The notes beneath the pieces were generated by a model. It searched no databases and was not told the origin of the DNA. It saw only the letters and a program-made list of their open reading frames with translations. A stretch of 64,000 nucleotides of DNA from Spirochaetia bacterium UBA5763. GTDB taxonomy: Bacteria; Spirochaetota; UBA4802; UBA5550. Position numbers and translations under genes: made by a program. The stretch is from the NCBI GenBank assembly GCA_002418835.1, contig DIEX01000033.1:186001-250000 (forward strand), given 5' to 3'. Shown one piece after another: positions 34,357 to 44,118 of this stretch. Every line of letters begins with the position of its first letter. Within the stretch, counting starts at the first letter, position 1.

Positions 34357-35769
34357 GTGGCAGCTAAAGAGGAAAAAAAATCGAAAAACAAAATACTTGA
34401 AGAGAAGCTTTTCTATAAGAAAGAGAGCGCATGGACTGATTTTGAGGATTCTGAACATAAAAAGATATTCAGCTTCTGCGATCATTACAAAAAATTTATC
34501 GGGGAATCGAAGACTGAGAGACTCTGCATCAGCAACATAATCTCTATTCTCGAAAAGAACGGCTTTAAAAGCATTAATCACGTTAAATCTGTGAAAAAAG
34601 GGGATAAGGTTTACAGGGCATACAAAGGTAAAACACTTATTGCCTTTATTGCCGGTGAAGACCTTGAAAGTATCCGCCTCATAGGATCTCACGTTGACTC
34701 ACCGAGGCTGGATCTTAAACCGAGCCCTCTATATCAGAATTCCGAGCTTGCACTTCTTGAGTCACACTACTATGGCGGAATTAAAAAATTTCACTGGGTC
34801 AACACCCCTCTTGAAATGCATGGTGTTATATTCACAAAATCAGGAAAAGAAATTGTGCTGAACATCGGTGCAAATGAAAATGATCCGAAATTCATTATAC
34901 CTGACCTGCTCCCTCACCTTGCAAAAGAGCAGATGAAAAAGGACGGCACCAAGGTAATAGAAGGGGAAGACCTCAACATACTCTTCGGACATATACCCGT
35001 TCGCGACAAGGATGTTAAGGAAAAGATTAAATTCAGCGTTTTAAAATATCTCCATGACATTTATGGACTCATTGAAGAGGACTTTATCTGTGCAGAGCTT
35101 GAATTTGTCCCATCGCAGAAACCTGTGGACATAGGACTGGATAGAGGGCTTATGGGCGCTTACGGGCAGGATGACAGGGTATGCGTTTACACTTCACTCA
35201 TGGCCCTTGTTGACACAGCTGATCCTCTCCACACTGCTGTCGCTTATTTCAGCGACAAAGAGGAGACAGGCTCAAACGGAGATACCGGAGCAGAGAGCTT
35301 TGCTCTTATGAATTTTGCGCAGGAGTATATCAGGCTTACAGGAATTAAAAAAGATGCGTGGAAACTCCTTGAGAGCTCCAAAGCAATTTCAGCTGATGTT
35401 ACTGCCGCTATGGACCCCACATATTCTTCAGTGAATGATCCGCAGAATGTCTCATACCTTGGCAAAGGTGTTTCCATAGAAAAATACGGCGGCGGCGGCG
35501 GTAAATACAACACAAACGATGCTCACGCTGAATATATGCAGTACATGAGACAGCTTGCTGACAAACATAAAATCCCCTGGCAGACAGGGGAGATGGGAAA
35601 ACTGGACATAGGCGGAGGGGGCACAATCGCAATGTTCATGTCACGCTACGGCATGGACTGCATTGATGCGGGCCCGTGCGTTCTGGGTATGCATTCAATC
35701 TGTGAAGTAACATCCAGAGCAGATGTATATTCAGCATATCTTCTGTACAAAGCTTTTTTTGCGGAGTAA
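34357..35769 (+). CDS. M18-family aminopeptidase
   Basis: Zinc-dependent cytoplasmic aminopeptidase of 470 residues that removes N-terminal residues from peptides; the family prefers acidic residues in eukaryotes and has broader use in bacteria. It starts at GTG. Metal ligands lie in GSHVDSPRLDLKP, AYGQDDRVCVYT, DKEETGSNGDTGAES and near the C-terminus in GMHSICEVTSRAD. The GGGGGKYNTNDAHAEY segment is characteristic of bacterial M18. The basic N-terminal KEEKKSKNK stretch is an unusual lysine-rich extension. A 26-bp palindrome follows the stop. Confidence 0.94.
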   Translation: MAAKEEKKSKNKILEEKLFYKKESAWTDFEDSEHKKIFSFCDHYKKFIGESKTERLCISNIISILEKNGFKSINHVKSVKKGDKVYRAYKGKTLIAFIAGEDLESIRLIGSHVDSPRLDLKPSPLYQNSELALLESHYYGGIKKFHWVNTPLEMHGVIFTKSGKEIVLNIGANENDPKFIIPDLLPHLAKEQMKKDGTKVIEGEDLNILFGHIPVRDKDVKEKIKFSVLKYLHDIYGLIEEDFICAELEFVPSQKPVDIGLDRGLMGAYGQDDRVCVYTSLMALVDTADPLHTAVAYFSDKEETGSNGDTGAESFALMNFAQEYIRLTGIKKDAWKLLESSKAISADVTAAMDPTYSSVNDPQNVSYLGKGVSIEKYGGGGGKYNTNDAHAEYMQYMRQLADKHKIPWQTGEMGKLDIGGGGTIAMFMSRYGMDCIDAGPCVLGMHSICEVTSRADVYSAYLLYKAFFAE

Positions 35770-35790
35770 AAATTCAACCGCACAGCCATA

Positions 35791-35816
35791 CAGCAAGGGG
35801 TTGCAACCCCTTGCTG
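35791..35816. repeat. 26-bp perfect palindrome, copy 1
   Basis: A perfect dyad with arms CAGCAAGGGGTTG and CAACCCCTTGCTG. It lies 22 bp after the M18 stop. A second copy follows hisG at 45766-45790. It is not followed by a T run, so it is not a standard intrinsic terminator. Confidence 0.75.
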
Positions 35817-35912
35817 CCAGAATGAATAAAAATTATTCCTTGCGTTTTATCCCTCCATTGAATAAATTAAATATATGTTACTTATAATTTCTCTTCCTGC
35901 GAAAAGGTTAAA

Positions 35913-37010
35913 ATGATTTTAAACAGACGCCAGTTTATGATGCTCCCTCTATTTATCACGATGTCTGCGGCATTTATATTCGGATTTTTAGATCACTTTT
36001 TCCCCATGAATTTTGAGCGGCTTCATATATTTCTTTTTAACCTTACAAGCGGCGGTTTTACAATACTTTACCTTACAGCGGCAAAGAAAAAACCGGACAT
36101 CCGTATAATCATATTTTTTCTAATAAGCATAACATTTGCGGTTGTCGCGTTTTTTAAATTTTATTTGCTCGCAGCAGTCTGCGGTGTTATTCTTGCAGTT
36201 ATTGTTGAAACATACAGGAGACAGAGATTTTCATTTTTCCCCCGGATGTTTTTCAGAGTCGATGACCCTGCTTCAGCAAAATTCCATCATGCGTCACTGC
36301 TCTGTCTTGTCATAGCTCTTCTGATGTCATCTTTTGTGATTATAAACGATGTATATCTTAAACTTTTTTATTTTGAAAAGCTTACACTTGATGTTTTCTT
36401 CCTCGGTTTTTCATTTCCGGTTTCTCTTATCACCATGTCCATAATATTCGGAATTATTGAAAGTGACGGGGTCAAATGGCTCCCTGCTGCGGAACACGCT
36501 TTTTTCTGGCTTATATGCGGAGGGGTAATAGTCTTCTTCGTTTTCATAATAATGAAATCATTTACGGGGGAGGTTTTCATCTCCTTTACTCTCTGTTTTA
36601 CTGTTGCTGCAATTTTCATGGTTTTCTTCAGGTACGGCAGGAGTATTCAGCAGAAATATTTTCTGGTATCAGGGATATATTTTCTCATGGCAACTGCTAT
36701 AACAGGTATTCTCTACATCCTGATGAAACATTTCATGTATGATGAATTTTACGGAAAGCTTGTTTTACGGATGCACGCATTCTACTCGTTATACGGATGG
36801 AATCTCACAGGCATGATGGTAATAACGAGATGGGAGGACTTCCCCATTGCGCTAAACACGAGAAAAGCGATATATTTCCACTGGGGAGTTATTCTTGTAC
36901 TGGCTCCCCTGGCAAAATTTTACCCCATGCTTATACTTCCTTCAATTATCTCATATATCGCGTTTCTCGCGGTCTTTTTCTTTTCCGGGAACATATCTAA
37001 AAAGGGATAG
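35913..37010 (+). CDS. Polytopic membrane protein, family not recognised
   Basis: A protein of 365 residues with about ten to eleven hydrophobic spans distributed over its length. It has no ATP-binding or transporter signature that I can identify. Histidines occur at membrane edges (FHHASLLCLV, KHFMYDEFYG, FHWGVILVLA), somewhat like haem- or copper-binding NnrS-type proteins, but the family match is not convincing. AAAAGG precedes the ATG. It overlaps the convergent envelope gene by 14 bp at its 3' end. Confidence 0.72.
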   Translation: MILNRRQFMMLPLFITMSAAFIFGFLDHFFPMNFERLHIFLFNLTSGGFTILYLTAAKKKPDIRIIIFFLISITFAVVAFFKFYLLAAVCGVILAVIVETYRRQRFSFFPRMFFRVDDPASAKFHHASLLCLVIALLMSSFVIINDVYLKLFYFEKLTLDVFFLGFSFPVSLITMSIIFGIIESDGVKWLPAAEHAFFWLICGGVIVFFVFIIMKSFTGEVFISFTLCFTVAAIFMVFFRYGRSIQQKYFLVSGIYFLMATAITGILYILMKHFMYDEFYGKLVLRMHAFYSLYGWNLTGMMVITRWEDFPIALNTRKAIYFHWGVILVLAPLAKFYPMLILPSIISYIAFLAVFFFSGNISKKG

Positions 37011-38454
37011 ACACCGAAAGAGTTACCTCTTCTGAACCGTTTATCCCCGGATTGATCCCCACAGAAAAATCAGGATAATTATCTCCGGAACCGAATTCAG
37101 TTCTGTAAACCCTGTATGACGGAGAAGCAGCATAAGAGGCCGCGACCTCAACAGCTTTCAGCAGCAGAAGAACCCCCGCAGATGCCTTCCCGGAAGTTTT
37201 ATCCCATTGATAAACAGAATATCCTGCAAGCGGCATCTCCGAAAGATAGAAGCACCAACCCTCAAGCCTGCGCCCCTTGTAGAACATACCTCCACCGGGG
37301 ATAAAAATAGAAACCGCAGCCGCAGATGCATCATGATTCTCGAATAACGGAGGGAGAAGCGACTTCCTGTGATACTGATAAGCAAGCTGATTATAAAATG
37401 AAACCGAAAAAGTAAGAGGTAGCGTTCCCCAGAGAAAATACTGAAGCCTCTGATCGCGCCTCTCCTTGTCATCGTCCATTATCCACGGAAAAAAATTAAT
37501 ATCAAAATTATTAATCATTGAAGGGAGAGCAAGGTGGAGTGCCGTGATGGCACCAGTTGCGAAAACTCCATACATGTCAGGCTCACCCTTTTCAACGCCC
37601 ATATACTCCACTGAAAGGAATGAACCGTAACCCGGAAGACAGAAACTTGCACCCTGGTTAATTACACAGGTGCCAATAATCGACTCCTTCGCGCTCCCCC
37701 TCCTTTTATTGAGAGCAGCATCTGTGCCGTAAAAGCGGGCACTATTCTCATCAATCTCACGGTTCAGCTTTTTTATAAACATTCCCGTATCAGGATAAAT
37801 CTCGATTTCAATTAAATCACCCGGATTAGCAGACCCGCTTTTTGCCGCAGAGGAAAACCTGTCCACCATTGAGATCTCCGCATAACCTGTTGAAGTACGG
37901 TATCTCCCTGCGGCAAGTCCATGCCACTGACCGGCATTGAGTTTTATAACGCCATCAACTTTATCCACAACCCTGCATTTCAGTTTTTCTTTACTTACAT
38001 GAAGAGCAATTTCACGAGCGCATTTAGCTGCAAGATTTGCCGGGATTCTCGCGTAAATCGTTTTAGCATACTTTACAGTGTTATATACTCCGTCAAGAGG
38101 CTCCAGATTGATAGACAGCCTGAGCAAACCGTTTTCCACAGAAAGGTCAAGCACACAGAACAGTTCAGCTCCTGCTGCGGATGATGCTTTTCTATAAAGC
38201 TCACCTCTGTCCTTTCCATCACTCTTTCGAAGGACCTCTTCCACCCTGTTATGCGGCAGAGGATAAAACCTTTTCGAAGCTGTAAAAGCTTCACCAGCCA
38301 TGAACTCGCATGTTTTTAAAATTTCATCATGCTGCATATCCCCTGTGAAAACCGGAAATACAGCAACTTCAGAAAGTTCTCCATCCGCAGCGAAGACCCC
38401 GGCCTGAAAACAGGCTGTTAATAATATGACGATAAAGAGTCTTATTTTCAGCAT
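36997..38454 (-). CDS. Exported envelope protein with two PGxGxFY-type motifs
   Basis: A protein of 485 residues with a signal peptide (about 1-22). The mature N-terminal half (about 25-175) looks like a periplasmic alpha/beta domain of the type seen in proteins that measure protein homologues or curli-like factors (VAVFPVFTGDMQHDEIL). The C-terminal half has LPGYGSFLSVEYMG and IPGGGMFYKGRRLEGW, the paired PGxG...Y motifs of DUF5683-like membrane or envelope proteins, and it ends in SVSIPF with a terminal Phe, as outer-membrane proteins do. Function unknown. It overlaps the convergent gene. Confidence 0.72.
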   Translation of the reverse strand: MLKIRLFIVILLTACFQAGVFAADGELSEVAVFPVFTGDMQHDEILKTCEFMAGEAFTASKRFYPLPHNRVEEVLRKSDGKDRGELYRKASSAAGAELFCVLDLSVENGLLRLSINLEPLDGVYNTVKYAKTIYARIPANLAAKCAREIALHVSKEKLKCRVVDKVDGVIKLNAGQWHGLAAGRYRTSTGYAEISMVDRFSSAAKSGSANPGDLIEIEIYPDTGMFIKKLNREIDENSARFYGTDAALNKRRGSAKESIIGTCVINQGASFCLPGYGSFLSVEYMGVEKGEPDMYGVFATGAITALHLALPSMINNFDINFFPWIMDDDKERRDQRLQYFLWGTLPLTFSVSFYNQLAYQYHRKSLLPPLFENHDASAAAVSIFIPGGGMFYKGRRLEGWCFYLSEMPLAGYSVYQWDKTSGKASAGVLLLLKAVEVAASYAASPSYRVYRTEFGSGDNYPDFSVGINPGINGSEEVTLSVSIPF

Positions 38455-38607
38455 TTATACTCTTTTCCTGATAATCAGAATATTTTTGTAAACTTTATCT
38501 TCCAGAGCAGCACTCACAGGCTTTTTTTCTTGAAAAATAAAGCGCCCCTGATTTTCATAAATAAGTGCCGCATTTAATTCACGGGAAAATCCAGTAATTT
38601 AATATAT

Positions 38608-39669
38608 ATGCCCAGATTATCTAAACTGTTAATAGCTTTAATTTTTTTTATAATACCGGCAGCTGATTCCATGTCAGCTGAAAACTATTATAAAGAAATA
38701 ACCATCACTGCTTCAGCGGGCCCTTCTTATATTTCGGGCTTTTATGAAGACTACCTTCAGGATGGGATGAGTTATGGAATTGGCGCATTTTACAATCTCC
38801 CGTTTCTGAATAGCAACACATATTTTTTAGGGGGCCTCTCTTTTTCATCTTACGAAATGCTGGTTAACAGCAATTCAATGTTGCAGCAGTATGACATATA
38901 TGCCGGAGGAATGTTTGCTTATCCCCTGATGTCATATATATTTATTAATACGGGGATCACCCTGCGGGGAATTTATTCAATGCTTGATACTGAAAATACA
39001 AAGAGACATGAAACAACAATTAAACCCGGATATTCCGTTTTCATCGGCGGCATGACATATCTTGGACGCGGTGTGGGACTTTTTATTAATGCCGAGTACA
39101 GAATGTCTGAACTTTCATCGGAAAAATTCAAGACAGCGGAGCTTAGAGGGGGCCTTACATATAACTTCGGTGATTACAGGGAGGATATTGAAAGCAGGCT
39201 TAACGCGGACAAAAAGATCGCCCTTTTTGATCGGGGAATCAGCGAATTCAGAAATAAAAATTTTAACGAAGCTAAAAAATTATTTTCTGACCTTCACCAG
39301 ATGGATAGCGAATACCCGGGTCTTGATTATTATCTGCAGAGAGTTGCAGAGATAGAGGAGAACCGGAAAACAGCTGAACAATATCTATCTCAGAAAAACA
39401 GCCTCAAAGCTATTCCATATCTTGCAAGCTGCTCTCCGTACATAAAAGACTGTGAGCTTAAACTGATTCAGCAGAGAAAGATTCTCATGTCAAATATTAC
39501 GGCATGGGAGAAAGAGGGAATCAATCTTTACGACAACAGACAGTATAAAGAGTGCATAATTATGATGGAAAAAATACTGCTTGTTGACCCGGAAAACAAA
39601 AGCGCGAACATCTACCTCCCCAGGGCGGTAAAAAGGAACAGGGCGATTGAATCCCTGCAGAGTGAATGA
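38608..39669 (+). CDS. Exported barrel-like and TPR protein
   Basis: A protein of 353 residues with a signal peptide (about 1-24). Residues 28-195 show alternating strands with aromatic ends (AGPSYISGFY, SYGIGAFYNL, GRGVGLFINAEYRM, LRGGLTYNFGDY), which suggests a small beta barrel. Residues 205-350 are TPR-like helices (ALFDRGISEFRNKNFNEAKKLF; WEKEGINLYDNRQYKECIIMM). Its TGA overlaps the ATG of the kinase-PP2C gene, so the two proteins are made together. An envelope component feeding signals to the kinase is possible (inference). Confidence 0.75.
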   Translation: MPRLSKLLIALIFFIIPAADSMSAENYYKEITITASAGPSYISGFYEDYLQDGMSYGIGAFYNLPFLNSNTYFLGGLSFSSYEMLVNSNSMLQQYDIYAGGMFAYPLMSYIFINTGITLRGIYSMLDTENTKRHETTIKPGYSVFIGGMTYLGRGVGLFINAEYRMSELSSEKFKTAELRGGLTYNFGDYREDIESRLNADKKIALFDRGISEFRNKNFNEAKKLFSDLHQMDSEYPGLDYYLQRVAEIEENRKTAEQYLSQKNSLKAIPYLASCSPYIKDCELKLIQQRKILMSNITAWEKEGINLYDNRQYKECIIMMEKILLVDPENKSANIYLPRAVKRNRAIESLQSE

Positions 39670-42404
39670 TTATGAGCATTAAGAAAAAACTGATACTCGT
39701 ATTTATACTCTTTACCTCTCTTGCGATCATCCCTTTATCCTCTCTGCTTATTAAGAATATGGAGAAAGGGGCAATTATTTTTCTTCAGAACCAGTCTAAA
39801 ATTTATGCAAACATACTATCCAAGGCAGTTGTCAACAGTCTCATGATGAACGGCGGGGATATTCAGGCAGCCGGTGTAGACATCAAAGATATGATCTCTA
39901 TTTTTGAAACCCTCAAAGATTACGGACTTGTTTATGCTGACGCAGTTCTTCTCTCTTCAAATGATAAAAAAAATGGAACTATCATTTCATCCCTTCCTAT
40001 TGTTCAATCTGATGATATTACATTGCTCTATTCAGTGAAGCCTGACAGGGAAAAAATCAAAAGCACTCTTTACTATGACGGCAGCTTCAGAGAATTTTCA
40101 ATTAATCAGGATTATTACGAATTTGTCAAAAGCGGCACCCTTCCAGGCCAGCCACCATTCTGTTTTGTTCGCATTGTTTTCAGCAAGGACATAGCTCTTG
40201 CTCATATAACAAAACTAAAATATTACATGTTCAGCGCATCAGGCTTTCTGCTTTTTCTTGTGCTTACAGTGGCTTTTATTCTTGGAGGGTATATTTCATC
40301 ACCGATTCTTCATCTGACCGAAAGAGCAAAAAAAATTGAATCCGGGGATTACAGCAGGGATTTGACAATAACTTCAAAGGATGAAATCGGGAAGCTTGCT
40401 GACACATTCAACAGTATGGCATCAATGATCGAACAGAAAATCAGTGAACTGGAAAAAGCTAACATTGAACTTAAGGCAATGGATAAACTTAAGGATGAAT
40501 TTCTTGCAAACACCTCTCACGAACTGAAGACACCTATCCACGGTATAATCGGTCTCACTGAATCGCTCCTTGACGGTACATGCGGGACTCTGAATGACAA
40601 TTCACGAAATATACTTTCAATGATAGCAAAAAGCAGTAAACGCCTCGCGAACCTTGTTAATGATATACTCGATTTCGCACGGCTTAAAAACAGCGACATC
40701 ATCCTTGAAATAAAAAACATCGACATCAGGTCAATGACAGACGCAGTTATAACCATACTCTCACCGCTCCTGTCAGGAAAAGATGTAAAATTACTCAATG
40801 AAATTGAGGAGCCTGCGCGATTTATCAAAGGTGACGAAAACCGGATTGAACAGATACTTATCAATATAATCGGGAATGCGATTAAATTTACAGAAAAAGG
40901 ATCTATAAAAATTAATTCAGAAGAAACCCCCGGCAACCGCATAACAATTAGTGTAACTGATACCGGAATAGGCATACCTGAAGATATGCATAACGCCATC
41001 TTTGAATCATTTGTGCAGTCTGACGGCTCTATATCAAGAAAATACGGCGGCACAGGCCTCGGTCTTGCTATAACAAAAGACCTTGTGTCTCTTCATGGAG
41101 GCGAAATCCGGGTTGAATCTGAACCTGGTAAAGGTTCAACATTTTCTTTTACTCTCCCCGAAGGTGAAAAAACCGGTGCTGCAACATATATAATACCTGC
41201 TGATGACACATTAAACCGTTTTTCAAAAGAGCTCCCGCTTGTCAGTTCAGATACCGGCATAAAATTTTCCGGATCAAAAATCCTTGTTGTTGATGATGAG
41301 CCTGTTAATCTGCAGATACTGATCAATCAGCTGACAAAAGAAAACTATGCAGTTCAATTTCTGACAAACGGCGAAGAGGCTATCTCTGCCATAGAATCAG
41401 GGGAGGAATTCGACCTTGTCCTCCTTGATGTGATGATGCCTGTAATCTCCGGTTTTGATGTATGCAAAAAGATTCGGGAAAGATATACCGCGCACGAACT
41501 TCCCGTTGTTCTCCTTACAGCCAAAAATACAAAGGAGGATATTATAGCCGGTCTCTCCATGGGAGCCAATGACTACATCACCAAGCCCTTTGACAAAGAG
41601 GAGCTCCTGGCGCGAGTAAAAAACTACATCTCCCTGAAAAAAGCTGCTGAAGAACAGAAAAAGTTTATAGCCGTAAAACAGGAGCTTGAGATTGCCAGGA
41701 ACATTCAACTCTCAATACTCCCTGGTACACTTCCTCAGATGGACCGCATTTCAATTAACGCCAAATATGAACCGATGATGGAGGTTGGCGGAGACTTTTA
41801 CGATTTTCTCCAGATAGATGAACACCGTATAGGGATACTGATTGCTGATGTAACTGGACACGGAGTCGCGGCAGCACTCATCAGCTCCATGGTCAAAATT
41901 GCTTTTTACATGTCTCATGACAGGATCGACGATCCCGCAGCACTCCTTTCAAAAATCAACTTATCCCTGTTTGAACATATATATGGAAGATTTATCACTG
42001 CATTTTATATATTTATCGACACAAAAGAGATGAAAGCGGTATTTTCAAATGCTGCTCACTGGCCGATTTACATTCAGAACAGGCATAGCGGGGAGATTTC
42101 CGAACATACAATAAGGGGCCGCCTCATAGGTATAAACAGGGAGGAGAACTACCGCAACCAGACAGTAAACCTTAAAATAGGGGACAGGCTGATTTTATAT
42201 ACAGACGGACTTATTGAGGAGAGGAACAAAACCGGCGAGCTGCTGGGTGAAGACCGTTTTGTCGGGATGTTAACTGAAAATACAGGGAAGCAGCCCTCTC
42301 GCCTTATAGATGAAGTGTTTATGAATCTTAACAACTGGTCCGGCAGCTTCAACAGCGGCGGGCTGGAAGATGACGCCACAATGATTGTTGTTGATATAGA
42401 TTAA
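39666..42404 (+). CDS. Membrane histidine kinase-receiver-PP2C (RsbU-type) fusion
   Basis: An inner-membrane protein of 912 residues. Two membrane helices (about 5-27 and 184-212) flank a periplasmic sensor. Then come HAMP (212-265), HisKA with NTSHELKTPIHGIIG (His285), a GHKL ATPase with DTGIGIPED and GTGLGLAI, a receiver (about 537-660, Asp588 in LLDVMMP) and a SpoIIE/RsbU PP2C domain (about 680-910). The PP2C domain has VGGDFYDF, IADVTGHGVAAAL and the C-terminal DDATMIVVD. The kinase thus controls an attached serine/threonine phosphatase, which in partner-switch systems dephosphorylates STAS proteins. It overlaps the upstream barrel/TPR gene by 4 bp. Confidence 0.93.
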   Translation: MIMSIKKKLILVFILFTSLAIIPLSSLLIKNMEKGAIIFLQNQSKIYANILSKAVVNSLMMNGGDIQAAGVDIKDMISIFETLKDYGLVYADAVLLSSNDKKNGTIISSLPIVQSDDITLLYSVKPDREKIKSTLYYDGSFREFSINQDYYEFVKSGTLPGQPPFCFVRIVFSKDIALAHITKLKYYMFSASGFLLFLVLTVAFILGGYISSPILHLTERAKKIESGDYSRDLTITSKDEIGKLADTFNSMASMIEQKISELEKANIELKAMDKLKDEFLANTSHELKTPIHGIIGLTESLLDGTCGTLNDNSRNILSMIAKSSKRLANLVNDILDFARLKNSDIILEIKNIDIRSMTDAVITILSPLLSGKDVKLLNEIEEPARFIKGDENRIEQILINIIGNAIKFTEKGSIKINSEETPGNRITISVTDTGIGIPEDMHNAIFESFVQSDGSISRKYGGTGLGLAITKDLVSLHGGEIRVESEPGKGSTFSFTLPEGEKTGAATYIIPADDTLNRFSKELPLVSSDTGIKFSGSKILVVDDEPVNLQILINQLTKENYAVQFLTNGEEAISAIESGEEFDLVLLDVMMPVISGFDVCKKIRERYTAHELPVVLLTAKNTKEDIIAGLSMGANDYITKPFDKEELLARVKNYISLKKAAEEQKKFIAVKQELEIARNIQLSILPGTLPQMDRISINAKYEPMMEVGGDFYDFLQIDEHRIGILIADVTGHGVAAALISSMVKIAFYMSHDRIDDPAALLSKINLSLFEHIYGRFITAFYIFIDTKEMKAVFSNAAHWPIYIQNRHSGEISEHTIRGRLIGINREENYRNQTVNLKIGDRLILYTDGLIEERNKTGELLGEDRFVGMLTENTGKQPSRLIDEVFMNLNNWSGSFNSGGLEDDATMIVVDID

Positions 42405-43480
42405 AGTTTTAGTTCAAGCAGCATAGGCTGATAAATAAGAGGATCAATATATATTATAAAAATTCTTCCATCCCCGGAAAAGATCTCTTTCCCTGAATAG
42501 GGCCACATGGGAGCGCCCTCTTTTTTATCCGGTTTATAAACTGTCGCCTGTTTCGCCTCATTCAGCCTGTTAAAATCTGTAAATGTTACTGCTACGATTT
42601 CTCCTGTAAAAATCCTTGAGTATATCAACACGTACTTCTTCAAACTGCTGTTATATGAAATAGAACACTCACCGGAAATATCCCCGAAGAATTCTCCTGC
42701 TACATTAATATCCTTCCCCCAGTTTCCATGCTCTGTGAGGAATTCATACTCGCTGACATCCTCTATCTTTTCCGCCTGAACCCTTGCAAAAGAAAGGGGA
42801 AATTTATCGCCCTTTTTAAAATGCCCCGCGAGGTAAACATACCCCTCTTTCATCATTGCTGAAGCGCCGTAAGCAGGGTACTCCCCCTGAAACAGAGGCC
42901 CCAGCCGCTTGAACCTCACCGGATCTCCAGGCTTCCACTCCTCTGATATGTACCAGACCGCAAGCCCGGAATATAGCACTTTAAAATCAAGGAACCTGCT
43001 GTGATCCGGAACATATATATGAAGGTAGTAAACATAAACCCTGTTCCCTATCCTCACTCCGTCAAGAGCCCAGAACCTGTGATAAAGCGGGTCTTCACCG
43101 CTCCTGTTTTTTATAAATTGTGCGGGCCTGCCATCCTCTGTTAAGTACGAGAATTTAATATTTTTAAAATTTGCCGGAGTTATCCTTTCACTCCACGCAA
43201 GGGAGTTGGAGATCATCCCTTCAGTCACAGTATCATTTTCAAGTGAGGAAACCGGCCCATTCCCGGTTTTCCATTTTCCGAGAATCGTGTCTGCAAAAGT
43301 CCAGAGTGTCAGGGATTCATCAAATTGTATGGAGCATACACCATCCTGACCAAGTACATATTCATGCCTTGAAGGTGCGAAAATTCCATGTTCAATTACG
43401 GAAGGCCCGGTTAAACAACCGGAGATTATTACGATGAGAAGAATTAAAGGATAGAGCAGATTTCTTTTCAGTTTTTTCAT
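42401..43480 (-). CDS. DUF4185-like lipoprotein
   Basis: A lipoprotein of 359 residues. The signal peptide ends in the lipobox IISGC (Cys22). The mature part has Trp/Gly-rich beta blades (LTLWTFADTILGKW, YGASAMMKEGYVYLAGHF, WGKDINVAGEFF), like DUF4185 and other glycoside-hydrolase-type five-bladed propellers. No catalytic acid pair can be assigned with confidence. Its stop shares TTAA with the convergent kinase gene. Confidence 0.75.
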   Translation of the reverse strand: MKKLKRNLLYPLILLIVIISGCLTGPSVIEHGIFAPSRHEYVLGQDGVCSIQFDESLTLWTFADTILGKWKTGNGPVSSLENDTVTEGMISNSLAWSERITPANFKNIKFSYLTEDGRPAQFIKNRSGEDPLYHRFWALDGVRIGNRVYVYYLHIYVPDHSRFLDFKVLYSGLAVWYISEEWKPGDPVRFKRLGPLFQGEYPAYGASAMMKEGYVYLAGHFKKGDKFPLSFARVQAEKIEDVSEYEFLTEHGNWGKDINVAGEFFGDISGECSISYNSSLKKYVLIYSRIFTGEIVAVTFTDFNRLNEAKQATVYKPDKKEGAPMWPYSGKEIFSGDGRIFIIYIDPLIYQPMLLELKL

Positions 43481-43500
43481 ACTGATATTATCGGCAGAAA

Positions 43501-44106
43501 TCAGGGCCCGGCTACACAGCGGACAAAATATTCTCTTTTTGTAAGCCAGCCTCTGCTCCAGTTAAAAGAAGTATTTCCGGTATAAAAATCAATAAACCAT
43601 GCCATATTAGGATTATTCTTATGAATTGTAGAAGACCAGTAATGGATATTAGCATAAGTGCAATCATAAAGAAAAGGGTAAGTGTCTGGATATTGATCAA
43701 GCTGCTTTTGCCTGCAAACTGAGATTTCATTAGCCTCAGAAACACTGACAACATTTGGAAAAACATCATATTTTACTTGAGCCAGTTTATCAGAATCAAC
43801 TGAATAATGATGATAATATACAATACTTTGAAGCTCTTTAACACTGGGCAATCTCCAATCCGATCTACCCTCATAAACAAGATTTTCACAAGCCGAGATA
43901 GCTTCATTCCATGTATATTTTTTTCTACTCCCTTTACAGTTAAAGTCATAAATTGGAGTATCATTCCCGGATAGAGAGCACCTTGTCCATATAAGACCTG
44001 TAGAATTATCTCTTACCAGTCCTCGAGAAAGTATACTGAAAATTTTTTCACCATATCCAGTAGTAATAATTGAAAAACATACTAATAAAAAAAGAATTTT
44101 TTTCAA
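43501..44106 (-). CDS. Exported Lcl/DUF1566 domain protein
   Basis: A protein of 201 residues with a signal peptide (about 1-20). The rest is one Lcl C-terminal (DUF1566) domain: TGLIWTRCS, WNEAISACENL, GRSDWRLPSVKELQSIV, and a C-terminal YWSST ... FVRCVAGP. The family is named for the C-terminal domain of the Legionella collagen-like protein and is associated with surface adhesion or sugar binding. It lies 12 bp downstream of a larger DUF1566 lipoprotein, probably in one operon. Confidence 0.85.
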   Translation of the reverse strand: MKKILFLLVCFSIITTGYGEKIFSILSRGLVRDNSTGLIWTRCSLSGNDTPIYDFNCKGSRKKYTWNEAISACENLVYEGRSDWRLPSVKELQSIVYYHHYSVDSDKLAQVKYDVFPNVVSVSEANEISVCRQKQLDQYPDTYPFLYDCTYANIHYWSSTIHKNNPNMAWFIDFYTGNTSFNWSRGWLTKREYFVRCVAGP

Positions 44107-44118
44107 AAATGAACACCC

